Assembly: GCA_030157785.1 (NCBI GenBank)
Contig: JAOAUC010000027.1
Location: 1 to 64,000, forward strand
DNA length: 64,000 bases
From: Zoogloea oleivorans
GTDB lineage: Bacteria > Pseudomonadota > Gammaproteobacteria > Burkholderiales > Rhodocyclaceae
Direction: 5' to 3'
Position 1 is the stretch's first letter; each line of letters opens with the position of its first letter. The notes beneath the pieces are model-generated. The model was given only the letters and a program-made list of their open reading frames with translations. It was not told the DNA's origin and searched no databases. A program made the position numbers and the translations under genes. Of the stretch, positions 47,618-55,737 are shown piece after piece.

Positions 47618-47634
47618 GTGGAGCGTGGCGTTCG

Positions 47635-49074
47635 TTACGCCGCCTCAACCGTCCGCGCGATCAGCGCCTTGATCGCTTCTGCATCCACGTCCATCACCTC
47701 GACACGCTGGGGCAGCGCCTCGATGTTGTCGAGACCGGCCGGGCGGGCCGGCTTGCGGCCGAGGGCTTCAACGATGGTTTCCTCGAACTTGGCCGGCTGG
47801 GCGGTTTCCAGCACCAACGTCGGCACAGCCGGATCGGCCAGCTCGAAGGCCACCTTGAGGCCGTCGGCGGTGTGCGTGTCGATCACCGTGGCGTAATCCT
47901 TGTCGGCACGGCGGATGGTCGCCAGGCGCTCGGCGTGATTGCTGCTGCCGGAGATGAAGCCGTACTGGCCGATCTGCGCAAACTCGGGCGAAGCGGACAG
48001 ATCGAAAGCGCCGCCCGCATCGACCTTGCTCCACAGTTCGCGCACCTTGTTGCCATCGCGGCCAACCAGGTCGAACACGAAGCGTTCGAAGTTGGACGCC
48101 TTGGAAATATCCATCGACGGGCTGGAAGTGGCGTGGGTTTCGGCGGTGCTGCGCGGGCGATAGACGCCGGTGCGGAAGAACTCGTCGAGCACGTCGTTCT
48201 CATTCGTTGCAAGGACCAGCCGCTTCACCGGCAAGCCCATCTGGCGAGCGATGTGGCCGGCGCAGATGTTGCCGAAGTTGCCCGACGGCACCACGAAGTC
48301 GACCTGCTGGTCGTTGCTGTCGGTGGCGGCGAAGTAGCCCTTGAAGTAGTACACGACCTGGGCCGCCACGCGGCCCCAGTTGATCGAATTGACGGCGCCG
48401 ATCTTGTACTTTGCCTTGTAGGCGTGGTCGTTGGAAACCGCCTTCACCACGTCCTGGGCATCGTCGAACATGCCGCGCACGGCGATGTTGTAGATGTTGT
48501 CGTCCTGCAGCGAGTACATCTGGGCGCGCTGGAAGGCGCTCATGCGGCCGTGGGGCGAGAGCATGAAGACGCGCACCCCGTGCTTGCCGCGCATGGCGTA
48601 TTCGGCGGCCGAACCGGTGTCGCCGGAGGTGGCGCCGAGAATGTTGATCTGTTCGCCACGCTTGTCGAGCACGTATTCAAAGAGATTGCCCAGGAGCTGC
48701 ATGGCCATGTCCTTGAAGGCCAGCGTCGGGCCGTTGGACAGCTCCAGCAGGCCCAGCTTGCCCGGCTCGAGCCAGTGCACCGGGGTGATGTCCGACGCCT
48801 TCGCACCATCGCGCACGTAGCCGTACACTTCGGCGGTGTAGGTCTTGTCGCAGATGGCCTTCAGGTCGGCGGCCGGAATGTCGTCGATGAAGCGCGACAG
48901 AACGGCGAAGGCCAGCTCGGCGTACGACAGCTTGCGCCAGGCGTCCAGTTCGGCACGGGTGATCTGCGGGTAGCTTTCCGGCAGGTAGAGGCCGCCGTCC
49001 GGCGCCAGGCCACCAAGCAGGATGTCACAGAAGGATTGGGGTGCAGACTGGCCGCGGGTAGAGATGTAGCGCAT
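47635..49074 (-). CDS. thrC: Threonine synthase
   Basis: PLP enzyme converting O-phosphohomoserine to threonine, the last step of the pathway; 479 aa, as in the long (E. coli-like) class. The N-terminal part begins MRYISTRGQSAPQSFCDILL. The PLP-binding Lys lies in GPTLAFKDMAMQLLG (near residue 115), and the phosphate-binding region follows in GATSGDTGSAAEYAM. It is usually next to hom in this group of bacteria, but here 2.8 kb separate them. A candidate extended -10 (TGCTATCTT) lies about 40 bases upstream. Confidence 0.97.
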   Translation of the reverse strand: MRYISTRGQSAPQSFCDILLGGLAPDGGLYLPESYPQITRAELDAWRKLSYAELAFAVLSRFIDDIPAADLKAICDKTYTAEVYGYVRDGAKASDITPVHWLEPGKLGLLELSNGPTLAFKDMAMQLLGNLFEYVLDKRGEQINILGATSGDTGSAAEYAMRGKHGVRVFMLSPHGRMSAFQRAQMYSLQDDNIYNIAVRGMFDDAQDVVKAVSNDHAYKAKYKIGAVNSINWGRVAAQVVYYFKGYFAATDSNDQQVDFVVPSGNFGNICAGHIARQMGLPVKRLVLATNENDVLDEFFRTGVYRPRSTAETHATSSPSMDISKASNFERFVFDLVGRDGNKVRELWSKVDAGGAFDLSASPEFAQIGQYGFISGSSNHAERLATIRRADKDYATVIDTHTADGLKVAFELADPAVPTLVLETAQPAKFEETIVEALGRKPARPAGLDNIEALPQRVEVMDVDAEAIKALIARTVEAA

Positions 49075-49132
49075 GGGTCTCGCCGAGTTGAAAACGAAGG
49101 CTTGGAAGATAGCACAACCCGGCGCCCCCTTT

Positions 49133-50245
49133 TCAGGGTCGCGCCACCAGGCTGTGGATCAGTACCCCGGCAAACAGCAGCACACCGGCCGCCAGCAGGG
49201 CTGCACCCGCTGTCAGGCCCGCAAGGAGCAACGCACCGCCAGCCAGGAACAAGCCCGTGCGCAGCGCCCCGAAGCGCACCAGCCGGCCCCGCATCGCTGC
49301 CCGCGCCGGCGTTGCCGGGCCCGGGAAGCGCCACACCGGCAACAACTGCGACAAGGCCCCGGTCACCAGCGGCAGCAGGAACAGCGCAAAGAAGCCAGCC
49401 ACCGCCGGCCGCCCGGCCAGCCAGCCCAAGCCATGGGCACCCCCTGCAGCAATAGCCACCAGCAGGCCGATACCCGCTCCCAGCAGCGCCACCGCCGCCC
49501 CGTCGCCGCTCAAACGTGCCCAGCCATAAGTCCGCAGCCAGCCGGCGACGGTCTGCGCCACCACACCGCCAATCAGCACCACGCCCAGCGGCGTCAGCCA
49601 CGGCAGGCCGCCTGCCAGCGCACTCAGCCCGACGCCGGCCAGCGCCCACGGCAACTGGCGACGCAGGCGATTCGCGACCTGTGGGTCGGGCTGGCCGAGC
49701 ACGGTCGGCATCAGCACATGCAGGGTACCGATGGCGGTCAGCCCGATGAAGCCAAGGGTGTTCAGATGCAGGTGCGCCAGCCGCAATACGCCGTAACCAG
49801 CCGGCCACAGCAGCCCGACGAGAATCGCCAGCAAGGCGAGGATCAGGCAAGCCAGCGCGGCGCCGTACCAGGCGAGCCCCGGATGCGGTTTGCCGAGGGT
49901 CGCCCGCCCGCGCTTGATCAACCAGGCGAGGAAGACCCCGGCTGCCACCAGCCCGACCGTCACCGCCCCGTGCAGCGCAGTGCCCGGCAGCACGCCGGCA
50001 AGCCCCCCCACCACCGCGGCACCGGCCACTTGCATGGCCAGCGGCAGACGATGGATCCGCGGCTCGGCCCCGCCGCTGCGGGTCAGCACCGGCACAAAGT
50101 GCCCCATGGCGGCAAAAATCAGCGGCATTGCACCCAGCGCAAACGCCGCGTGGGCAACCGCCGCTGGCGCCGCGCCCACCATAGCCAGGCCGATGGCCAT
50201 GGCAAACGCAAAAACCGCACTGCACCCAAGGTAAATCAGCACCAC
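49133..50245 (-). CDS. Polytopic membrane protein resembling NnrS/heme-copper oxidase subunit I-like proteins
   Basis: A 370-aa, very hydrophobic protein with about 10-12 membrane helices. Histidines sit in or beside helices (AAMGHFVPVLTRSG, LHGAVTVGLVAAG, RLAHLHLNTLGFIGLTAIGT, GTLHVLMPTVLGQ). The His-containing helix LRLAHLHLNTLGFIG recalls helices of heme-copper oxidase subunit I and of NnrS proteins, so heme or copper binding is possible but unproven. I do not recognise an exact family. It is divergent from the HPP-CBS gene and sits between hom and thrC. Confidence 0.65.
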   Translation of the reverse strand: MVLIYLGCSAVFAFAMAIGLAMVGAAPAAVAHAAFALGAMPLIFAAMGHFVPVLTRSGGAEPRIHRLPLAMQVAGAAVVGGLAGVLPGTALHGAVTVGLVAAGVFLAWLIKRGRATLGKPHPGLAWYGAALACLILALLAILVGLLWPAGYGVLRLAHLHLNTLGFIGLTAIGTLHVLMPTVLGQPDPQVANRLRRQLPWALAGVGLSALAGGLPWLTPLGVVLIGGVVAQTVAGWLRTYGWARLSGDGAAVALLGAGIGLLVAIAAGGAHGLGWLAGRPAVAGFFALFLLPLVTGALSQLLPVWRFPGPATPARAAMRGRLVRFGALRTGLFLAGGALLLAGLTAGAALLAAGVLLFAGVLIHSLVARP

Positions 50246-50333
50246 TTCCCCTTCCGTTCCACCAAACGCATATCAAGGCGAGCCGCACGCCGAATCATCA
50301 GACTGGCGGCTTCACGCCCCGCCCCGACTCCCG

Positions 50334-51518
50334 ATGAACGCCCTTCACCTGGCCCTCACCCGTTTCGCCCGCCGCTACCTGTTCGCCGACGCCGCCCCCC
50401 TGTCCGCCACAGAACGCTGGCGCAGCACCGTGGCGGCGCTGCTTGGCGTACTGATCTACGAGGGCGTGCTCTTCGTGGTGCCGGTGCCCGCCGAGGCCAA
50501 GCGCCTGCTGGCACCCCTCGGGGCCACGTCAGTCATTTTGTTCACCTTACCCCACAGCCCCCTCGCCCAGCCCTGGTCGGTGATCGGCGGGCTGATGCTG
50601 CCGGCGCTGGTCGGCTTTGCCTGCGGGCAATGGGCAGCGCCGGGCTATCTGGCCCTCGGCCTGGCGGTGGCCATTTCGGTATGGCTGATGGGCTGGTTGC
50701 GCTGCATCCATCCCCCCGGCGGCGCCATGGCGCTGGTGATGGCGAGTGCCGCCACGCAAGGTCTGGATGCGGCGACCAGCTTCACCGCTGCCGGCTGGAA
50801 CATCACCGCCATCCTGATCGCCGCGACAGCGGTCAACAATCTGATTCCCGGCCGCCGCTATCCCCTGTGCTCACCGGCCGTCGCCACGCCCCGGCAGCAA
50901 CGACGCAGCCCGGCCGGCATCCAGCATCCGGATCTGGCCGCAGCGCTCACCGAAATCGATGCCTACCTGGATGTGAGTGAAGACGATCTGGCCCAGGTTT
51001 TCCAGCGGGCCGCCCGCCATGCCTTCCACCGCCACGTGCTGCTGAACTGCGGGGATGTGATGGAGCCGATGCCGCTCAGCGTGGCATTCGCCACCGACCT
51101 GAACGAAGCCTGGCGCCTGCTGAACCGTCACAACCGCAGCAGCCTGCCTGTGGTAGACCGGGCACAACGGGTGATCGGCCTCGTCAGCCTGGAAGACTTC
51201 CTGCGCCACGTGGAGCCTGACAGCGGCCAGCGCATCGGCGACAACGTCCGCCGCCTGCTCCGCCCCACCCCTAGCAGCCACTCGGACAAGCCGGAAGTGG
51301 TCGGACAGATCATGCTGACGCCCCGCGAGGGGCTGCGCATTGCGACGACGGACGACGGGATTGCCCTGGCGGCCGATGTACTCGGGCAGCACGGCCAGCC
51401 CGCCCTGCCGGTGGCAGATGAAACCGGCAAACTGGCCGGTCTCATCACCCCGGCCATGATGACCGCCGTGCTGCTCCAGCACGAAGCCCTGGACTACGTC
51501 CGGGGCGACGCGGATTGA
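50334..51518 (+). CDS. HPP-family membrane protein with two CBS domains
   Basis: A 394-aa protein. The N-terminal HPP domain (about 30-180) has four membrane helices with the family signature RCIHPPGGAMALVMASA. A linker follows, then a C-terminal CBS pair (about 235-390) with DVMEPMPLSVAFATDLNEAW, RSSLPVVDRAQRVIGLVSLE and QPALPVADETGKLAGLITPA. Some HPP proteins take part in nitrite transport; here the nitrogen-oxide genes in the window make that attractive but it remains inference. CBS domains suggest control by an adenine nucleotide. The start at 50334 lies 88 bases from the divergent membrane-protein gene. Confidence 0.9.
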   Translation: MNALHLALTRFARRYLFADAAPLSATERWRSTVAALLGVLIYEGVLFVVPVPAEAKRLLAPLGATSVILFTLPHSPLAQPWSVIGGLMLPALVGFACGQWAAPGYLALGLAVAISVWLMGWLRCIHPPGGAMALVMASAATQGLDAATSFTAAGWNITAILIAATAVNNLIPGRRYPLCSPAVATPRQQRRSPAGIQHPDLAAALTEIDAYLDVSEDDLAQVFQRAARHAFHRHVLLNCGDVMEPMPLSVAFATDLNEAWRLLNRHNRSSLPVVDRAQRVIGLVSLEDFLRHVEPDSGQRIGDNVRRLLRPTPSSHSDKPEVVGQIMLTPREGLRIATTDDGIALAADVLGQHGQPALPVADETGKLAGLITPAMMTAVLLQHEALDYVRGDAD

Positions 51519-51521
51519 TGC

Positions 51522-51788
51522 TCAGGCAACTTTGGCGAAGTCGATGATGATCTCGCCCGGCTCGCGCTGCTGGTAGGTGATCGTCACCTTCTCGCCATAG
51601 CGCTGCTGCAACTGACCAAGCAGCGGAATCGGATCATGGTCGTTGCAGAAGCGCATCGTCTCACCCGGAATCAGCGAATCCAGCGCACCGAAGATGGCCG
51701 CGTGGCGAAAACGCTTGGCAACGCCGCGGGCGTCGAACGGGTACAGGGCTTCGGGGGTGCTGTGGTTGCACACGTGGATGGTTTGCAT
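51522..51788 (-). CDS. DUF2249 domain protein
   Basis: An 88-aa protein of the DUF2249 family. It has the opening MQTIHVCNHSTPEALYPFDA, the conserved RHAAIFGALDSLIPGETMRF, and NDHDPIPLLGQLQQRYG. DUF2249 proteins often occur beside denitrification and hemerythrin-like genes. The His and Cys at the front and the NDHDP motif may bind metal or an anion. It is convergent with the HPP-CBS gene, 3 bases apart. No FNR box is seen upstream. Confidence 0.87.
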   Translation of the reverse strand: MQTIHVCNHSTPEALYPFDARGVAKRFRHAAIFGALDSLIPGETMRFCNDHDPIPLLGQLQQRYGEKVTITYQQREPGEIIIDFAKVA

Positions 51789-51881
51789 GCTGGCTCCTGG
51801 GGTTTCGATAAAGTCCGACTGAATCTGTCGGGTATCGCAGTGTGCCGTCGGCGAGTCCTCGTTTCCTTGAGCACGGGCAAG

Positions 51882-51907
51882 AAAAAAGCCGCAACGTGTG
51901 CGGCTTT
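51882..51907 (-). terminator. Rho-independent terminator after hom
   Basis: AAAGCCGCA pairs with TGCGGCTTT around a 5-base loop. On the minus strand the stem is followed by six T. It lies 23 bases beyond the hom stop codon. Confidence 0.9.
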
Positions 51908-51930
51908 CTTCCGACGCAACAAAAACCCGC

Positions 51931-53238
51931 TTACAGGTTTTCGAGGCGCAGACGAATGACCTTGCCGGTCACCGAATCGAGGTTTTCGATTTTGGCGATG
52001 GCGGTATCCATGTTCTTCTCGATGGTGAGATGGGTAAGGATGATGATGTCGGTTTGCGATTCGCCCTCTTCCGGCTCGCGCTGCAGCATGGCGTCGATGG
52101 AGATGGTCTGGTCGGCCAGGATGCGCGTGATGTCGGCCAGCACGCCCGGACGATCCAGCACGCGCAGGCGCAGGTAGTAGCTGGTCTCGACTTCTTCGAT
52201 CGGCAGCACCGGCAACTCGGTGATCTGATCCGGCTGGAAGGCCAGGTGCGGCACGCGATGTTCCGGATCCGCGGTGTGCAGGCGGGTCACGTCGACGAGG
52301 TCGGCAATTACGGCACTGGCAGTCGGCTCGGCGCCGGCGCCCTTGCCGTAGTACAGCGTGGCGCCAACGGCGTCTCCCTGCACCAGCACGGCGTTCATGG
52401 CGCCTTCCACGTTGGCGATCAGGCGCTTCTCGGGGATCAGCGTGGGATGCACGCGCAGCTCGATGCCCTGCTCGCGGCGGCGGGCGATGCCCAGCAGCTT
52501 GATTCGGTAGCCCAGTTGCTCGGCGTACTTGATGTCGGCCGCTTCGAGCTTGGTGATGCCTTCCACGTAGGCCTTGTCGAACTGGACCGGCACGCCGAAT
52601 GCGATGGAGGCCATCAGCGTGGCCTTGTGCGCAGCGTCCACGCCTTCGATGTCGAAGGTGGGGTCGGCTTCGGCGTAGCCGAGGCGCTGGGCTTCCTTGA
52701 GCACTTCGGCAAAGGGCAGGCCCTTGTCGCGCATCTCGGACAGGATGAAGTTGGTGGTGCCGTTGATGATGCCGGCCAGCCACTGGATGCGGTTGGCAGA
52801 GAGGCCTTCGCGCAGCGCCTTGATGATGGGGATGCCACCGGCCACGGCAGCTTCGAAGGCGACCATCACGCCCTTCTTCTGGGCGGCGGCGAAGATTTCA
52901 TTGCCATGCACAGCGAGCAGCGCCTTGTTGGCGGTGACCACGTGCTTGCCGTTTTCGATGGCCTTGAGCACGAGCTCCTTGGCCACGCCGTAGCCGCCGA
53001 TGAGTTCGACGACGATGTCGATCTCGGGGTCGGTGACGATCGAGAAGGCGTCGTCGGTCAGACGCACGCCTTCGCCGGCAACGCTCTTTGCCAGTTCGAG
53101 GTTCTTGTCGGCCACCGCGGTAATGCGGATCGGCCTGCCGGCACGGCGGGTGATTTCTTCTTCGTTACGCTTGAGAACGGTAAAGGTGCCACCGCCGACG
53201 GTGCCGATGCCCAGGAGGCCAACATTGATGGGTTTCAT
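51931..53238 (-). CDS. hom: Homoserine dehydrogenase
   Basis: Reduces aspartate semialdehyde to homoserine, the branch point to threonine and methionine; 435 aa. The N-terminal NAD(P)-binding motif is VGLLGIGTVGGGTF. The catalytic domain has LAGIINGTTNFILSEM and the conserved Lys/Asp region of AEADPTFDIEGVDAAHKATL. A C-terminal ACT domain (about 350-435, YLRLRVLDRPGVLADITRIL) predicts feedback control by threonine. It follows the aminotransferase gene on the same strand, with a 106-base gap containing repeats. Confidence 0.97.
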   Translation of the reverse strand: MKPINVGLLGIGTVGGGTFTVLKRNEEEITRRAGRPIRITAVADKNLELAKSVAGEGVRLTDDAFSIVTDPEIDIVVELIGGYGVAKELVLKAIENGKHVVTANKALLAVHGNEIFAAAQKKGVMVAFEAAVAGGIPIIKALREGLSANRIQWLAGIINGTTNFILSEMRDKGLPFAEVLKEAQRLGYAEADPTFDIEGVDAAHKATLMASIAFGVPVQFDKAYVEGITKLEAADIKYAEQLGYRIKLLGIARRREQGIELRVHPTLIPEKRLIANVEGAMNAVLVQGDAVGATLYYGKGAGAEPTASAVIADLVDVTRLHTADPEHRVPHLAFQPDQITELPVLPIEEVETSYYLRLRVLDRPGVLADITRILADQTISIDAMLQREPEEGESQTDIIILTHLTIEKNMDTAIAKIENLDSVTGKVIRLRLENL

Positions 53239-53344
53239 ATTCGTTGAAGGGTCAAGAGTGAAGAGTTAAGGGTAAAGGCAAAGGGGCCAGCGTGCGGAGC
53301 GGGTTGAACCCCTCGCGCCTCACGCTTCACCCTTCACCCGCAAA
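53239..53344. repeat. Intergenic hom/alaA segment with short GTGAAGG-type repeats
   Basis: Variants of GTGAAGG/CCTTCAC occur in opposite orientation on the two sides (agggtcaagagtgaagag near 53247 and cacgcttcacccttcaccc near 53322). They could fold into an imperfect hairpin with a GC-rich centre. No gene fits here. It may be an intergenic repeat family or a processing site between the two genes. Confidence 0.5.
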
Positions 53345-54643
53345 TCAGGTGCCGTGACGTTTGCGGTAGCCGTCGAGGAAGCGGGCGATGCGGTTGACGG
53401 CATCCCTCAGGTCGTCCTCGTAGGGCAGGAAAACCAGCCGGAAATGATCCGGCGTCGGCCAGTTGAAGCCGGTGCCCTGGACCAGCAGGACTTTTTCCTG
53501 CTCCAGCAGTTCGGCGATGAACTGCTGGTCGTCCTCGATGGGGTACATCTTGGCGTCGAGCTTCGGGAACATGTACAGCGTGGCCTTGGGCTTGACGCAA
53601 CTGACCCCCGGAATGGCGGTAATCAGCTCGTAGGCAAGGTCGCGCTGGCGACGCAGGCGGCCGCCGGGGGCAACCAGATCGTCGATGCTCTGGTAGCCAC
53701 CGAGGGCCGTCTGGATGGCGAACTGGCCGGGCACGTTGGCGCACAGGCGCATCGAGGCCAGCATGTTGAGGCCTTCGATGTAATCGGCAGCCGGACGGCG
53801 GTCGCCGGAAACCACCATCCAGCCGGCGCGGTAGCCACAGGAGCGGTAGTTCTTGGACAGGCCGTTGAAGGTGACGGTCAGCACGTCTTCCGACAGCGAA
53901 CCGATGGAGGTGTGCGTGACGCCCTCGTAGAGCACCTTGTCGTACACTTCGTCGGCGTAGATGATCAGGCCGTGTTCGCGGGCAATGGCCACGATGGCCT
54001 TCAGGGTGTCGTCGGGATAGACGGCACCGGTCGGGTTGTTCGGGTTGATGATCACGATGGCGCGGGTGCGCGGCGTGATCTTGGCGCGGATGTCGTCGAG
54101 ATCCGGCAACCAGCCGTTGGATTCGTCACAGATGTAATGACGCGGGTTGCCGCCCGACAGGCTGACCGCGGCGGTCCACAGCGGGTAGTCGGGGGCCGGC
54201 ACCAGCACTTCGTCGCCGGTGTTGAGCAGCGCGTTCATGGCCATCACGATCAGCTCGGAGACGCCGTTGCCCACGTAGATGTCTTCCAGCGTCACACCCT
54301 TGATGTGCTTCTGCTGGGTGTAATGCATGATCGCCTTGCGGGCCGAGAAGATGCCCTTGGAGTCCGAGTAACCGGCCGCGTTGGGCAGGTTGCGGATCAT
54401 GTCCAGCTGGATTTCTTCAGGCGAATCGAAACCGAACGCGGCCAGATTGCCGATGTTCAGCTTGATGATCTTGTGACCCTCGTCCTCCATCTGCTTCGCC
54501 TTTTGCAGCACGGGGCCGCGGATGTCGTAACAGACGTTGGCGAGCTTGTCGGACTTGCGGATTGGTTGCACGGTACTTTCCGTTTCCTTGCTGGTGAGTG
54601 CGGGCTGCTTTGAAACAACACGCAATTTGGTGTGGCGGCTCAT
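53345..54643 (-). CDS. alaA: Class-I PLP aminotransferase, AlaA-like (glutamate-pyruvate type)
   Basis: Probable alanine-synthesising aminotransferase, 432 aa from ATG 54643. The conserved opening KSDKLANVCYDIRGPVLQKA starts about 30 residues in. The PLP Lys lies in TFNGLSKNYRSCGYRAGWMV, and the Asn/Asp/Tyr contacts in NPNNPTGAVYPDDT and IIYADEVYDKV. The homologous E. coli protein begins nearer the GTG at 54571, which would give about 408 aa. The ATG has AGGA only 2 bases away, so the start is uncertain. Transcribed ahead of hom. Confidence 0.93.
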   Translation of the reverse strand: MSRHTKLRVVSKQPALTSKETESTVQPIRKSDKLANVCYDIRGPVLQKAKQMEDEGHKIIKLNIGNLAAFGFDSPEEIQLDMIRNLPNAAGYSDSKGIFSARKAIMHYTQQKHIKGVTLEDIYVGNGVSELIVMAMNALLNTGDEVLVPAPDYPLWTAAVSLSGGNPRHYICDESNGWLPDLDDIRAKITPRTRAIVIINPNNPTGAVYPDDTLKAIVAIAREHGLIIYADEVYDKVLYEGVTHTSIGSLSEDVLTVTFNGLSKNYRSCGYRAGWMVVSGDRRPAADYIEGLNMLASMRLCANVPGQFAIQTALGGYQSIDDLVAPGGRLRRQRDLAYELITAIPGVSCVKPKATLYMFPKLDAKMYPIEDDQQFIAELLEQEKVLLVQGTGFNWPTPDHFRLVFLPYEDDLRDAVNRIARFLDGYRKRHGT

Positions 54644-54708
54644 GATCCTGGCCCCGCGTCGAGGTACCCGCGGGGGCAAACCCGGGCAGGTGCGTGACGA
54701 CGCAAAGC

Positions 54709-54714
54709 TATAAT
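54709..54714 (+). promoter_or_regulatory. -10 element upstream of the Mth938-like gene
   Basis: A perfect TATAAT lies 65 bases before the start codon in the divergent gap to alaA. The -35 region is not recognisable, so it may need an activator or be a weak promoter. Confidence 0.5.
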
Positions 54715-54778
54715 GTTACCCAAGCCACCCTGACCGGGCAAATCAAGGCCCGAACACTGCACGAGAGCCCAATCCATC

Positions 54779-55156
54779 ATGAAACTCCACCTCGACAAAA
54801 GCGACCAGTACAACACCATCGCCCGCTACGACGCCCGGCACGTAATGATCGGCTCGACCCGCTACGAAAACAGCGTGATCGTGATGCCCGAACGCATCGA
54901 AACGGACTGGCAGAACGGTGGTTTCGATGCCCTCAACGAAGCCGACTTCGCACGCCTGGCCGGGCTCGGCTGCGAGATCCTGATCCTCGGCACCGGCATG
55001 AAGCAGCGCTTTCCGCACCCGAAACTGATGAAATCGCTGATGCAGGCCCGCATCGGACTCGAGGTGATGGATCTGGGCTCGGCCTGCCGCACTTACAACA
55101 TCCTCGTTGCCGAGCATCGCACCGTGGCGGCCGCGCTGCTCTTCGACCCGGCCTGA
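54779..55156 (+). CDS. Mth938-like (DUF498/NDUFAF3-type) domain protein
   Basis: A 125-aa single-domain protein of the Mth938-like family. It has the core YDARHVMIGSTRYENSVIVM, then ARLAGLGCEILILGTGMKQR and IGLEVMDLGSACRTYNILVA. Eukaryotic relatives (NDUFAF3) assist complex I assembly; the role of bacterial members is not established. It is soluble, with two cysteines. It is 82 bases upstream of bcp on the same strand. Confidence 0.92.
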   Translation: MKLHLDKSDQYNTIARYDARHVMIGSTRYENSVIVMPERIETDWQNGGFDALNEADFARLAGLGCEILILGTGMKQRFPHPKLMKSLMQARIGLEVMDLGSACRTYNILVAEHRTVAAALLFDPA

Positions 55157-55238
55157 GCGGCATTCTTCACGCTGGATGGATTGCCAGCCCTGCGGCTTGG
55201 GATTAGGCTGATGCCGGAACGCATCCTCCGGAGAAACC

Positions 55239-55694
55239 ATGCTCGATCAGGCCGCACCCGATTTCACCCTCCCCGCCACCAGCGACCAGACCCTCAGCCT
55301 GTCGGCCCTCCAGGGCAAGAAGGTGGTGCTGTATTTCTACCCGAAGGACAGCACCCCCGGCTGTACCACCGAAAGCCAGCAGTTTCGCGACCTCCACCCC
55401 GAGTTCCTCGCCGCCGACACCATCGTGCTCGGCATCTCCCGGGACAGCATCAAGTCCCACGAAAACTTCCGCACCAAGCAGGCCCTGCCCTTCGACCTGG
55501 TCTCCGATCCGGACGAAACCGCCTGCACCCTGTTCGGCGTCATGAAAATGAAAAACATGTACGGTAAGCAGGTACGGGGCATCGAACGCAGCACCTTCGT
55601 CATCGACGCCAGCGGCGTCCTGCGCCGCGAATGGCGCGGTGTGAAGGTGCCCGGCCATGCCCAGGAAGTACTGGACTACACCAAGACCTTGTAA
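55239..55694 (+). CDS. bcp: Thiol peroxidase / peroxiredoxin, Bcp (PrxQ) type
   Basis: A 151-aa peroxiredoxin that reduces hydroperoxides using thioredoxin. The catalytic motif FYPKDSTPGCTTES carries the peroxidatic Cys near residue 45. No resolving Cys five residues later is present (CTTES), so it is of the 1-Cys-like or other resolving type; a further Cys occurs in ETACTLFG near residue 92. GGAG lies 9 bases before the ATG. It precedes the PIN-PhoH gene by 43 bases. Confidence 0.94.
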   Translation: MLDQAAPDFTLPATSDQTLSLSALQGKKVVLYFYPKDSTPGCTTESQQFRDLHPEFLAADTIVLGISRDSIKSHENFRTKQALPFDLVSDPDETACTLFGVMKMKNMYGKQVRGIERSTFVIDASGVLRREWRGVKVPGHAQEVLDYTKTL

Positions 55695-55737
55695 GCACCA
55701 GCCCCCCCCCCACGACAGCCGAGAAACAACGACGACC

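Noticed and set aside
50246-50333. FNR box between the membrane-protein gene and the HPP-CBS gene
   Set aside because: Only one half-site (TTGAT, minus strand) is present; the second half (GTTTG) does not match.
55700-55711. Poly-C run before the PIN-PhoH gene as a phase-variation tract
   Set aside because: It lies in a short non-coding leader, is only 9 bases long, and does not sit between a -35 and -10 or inside a reading frame.
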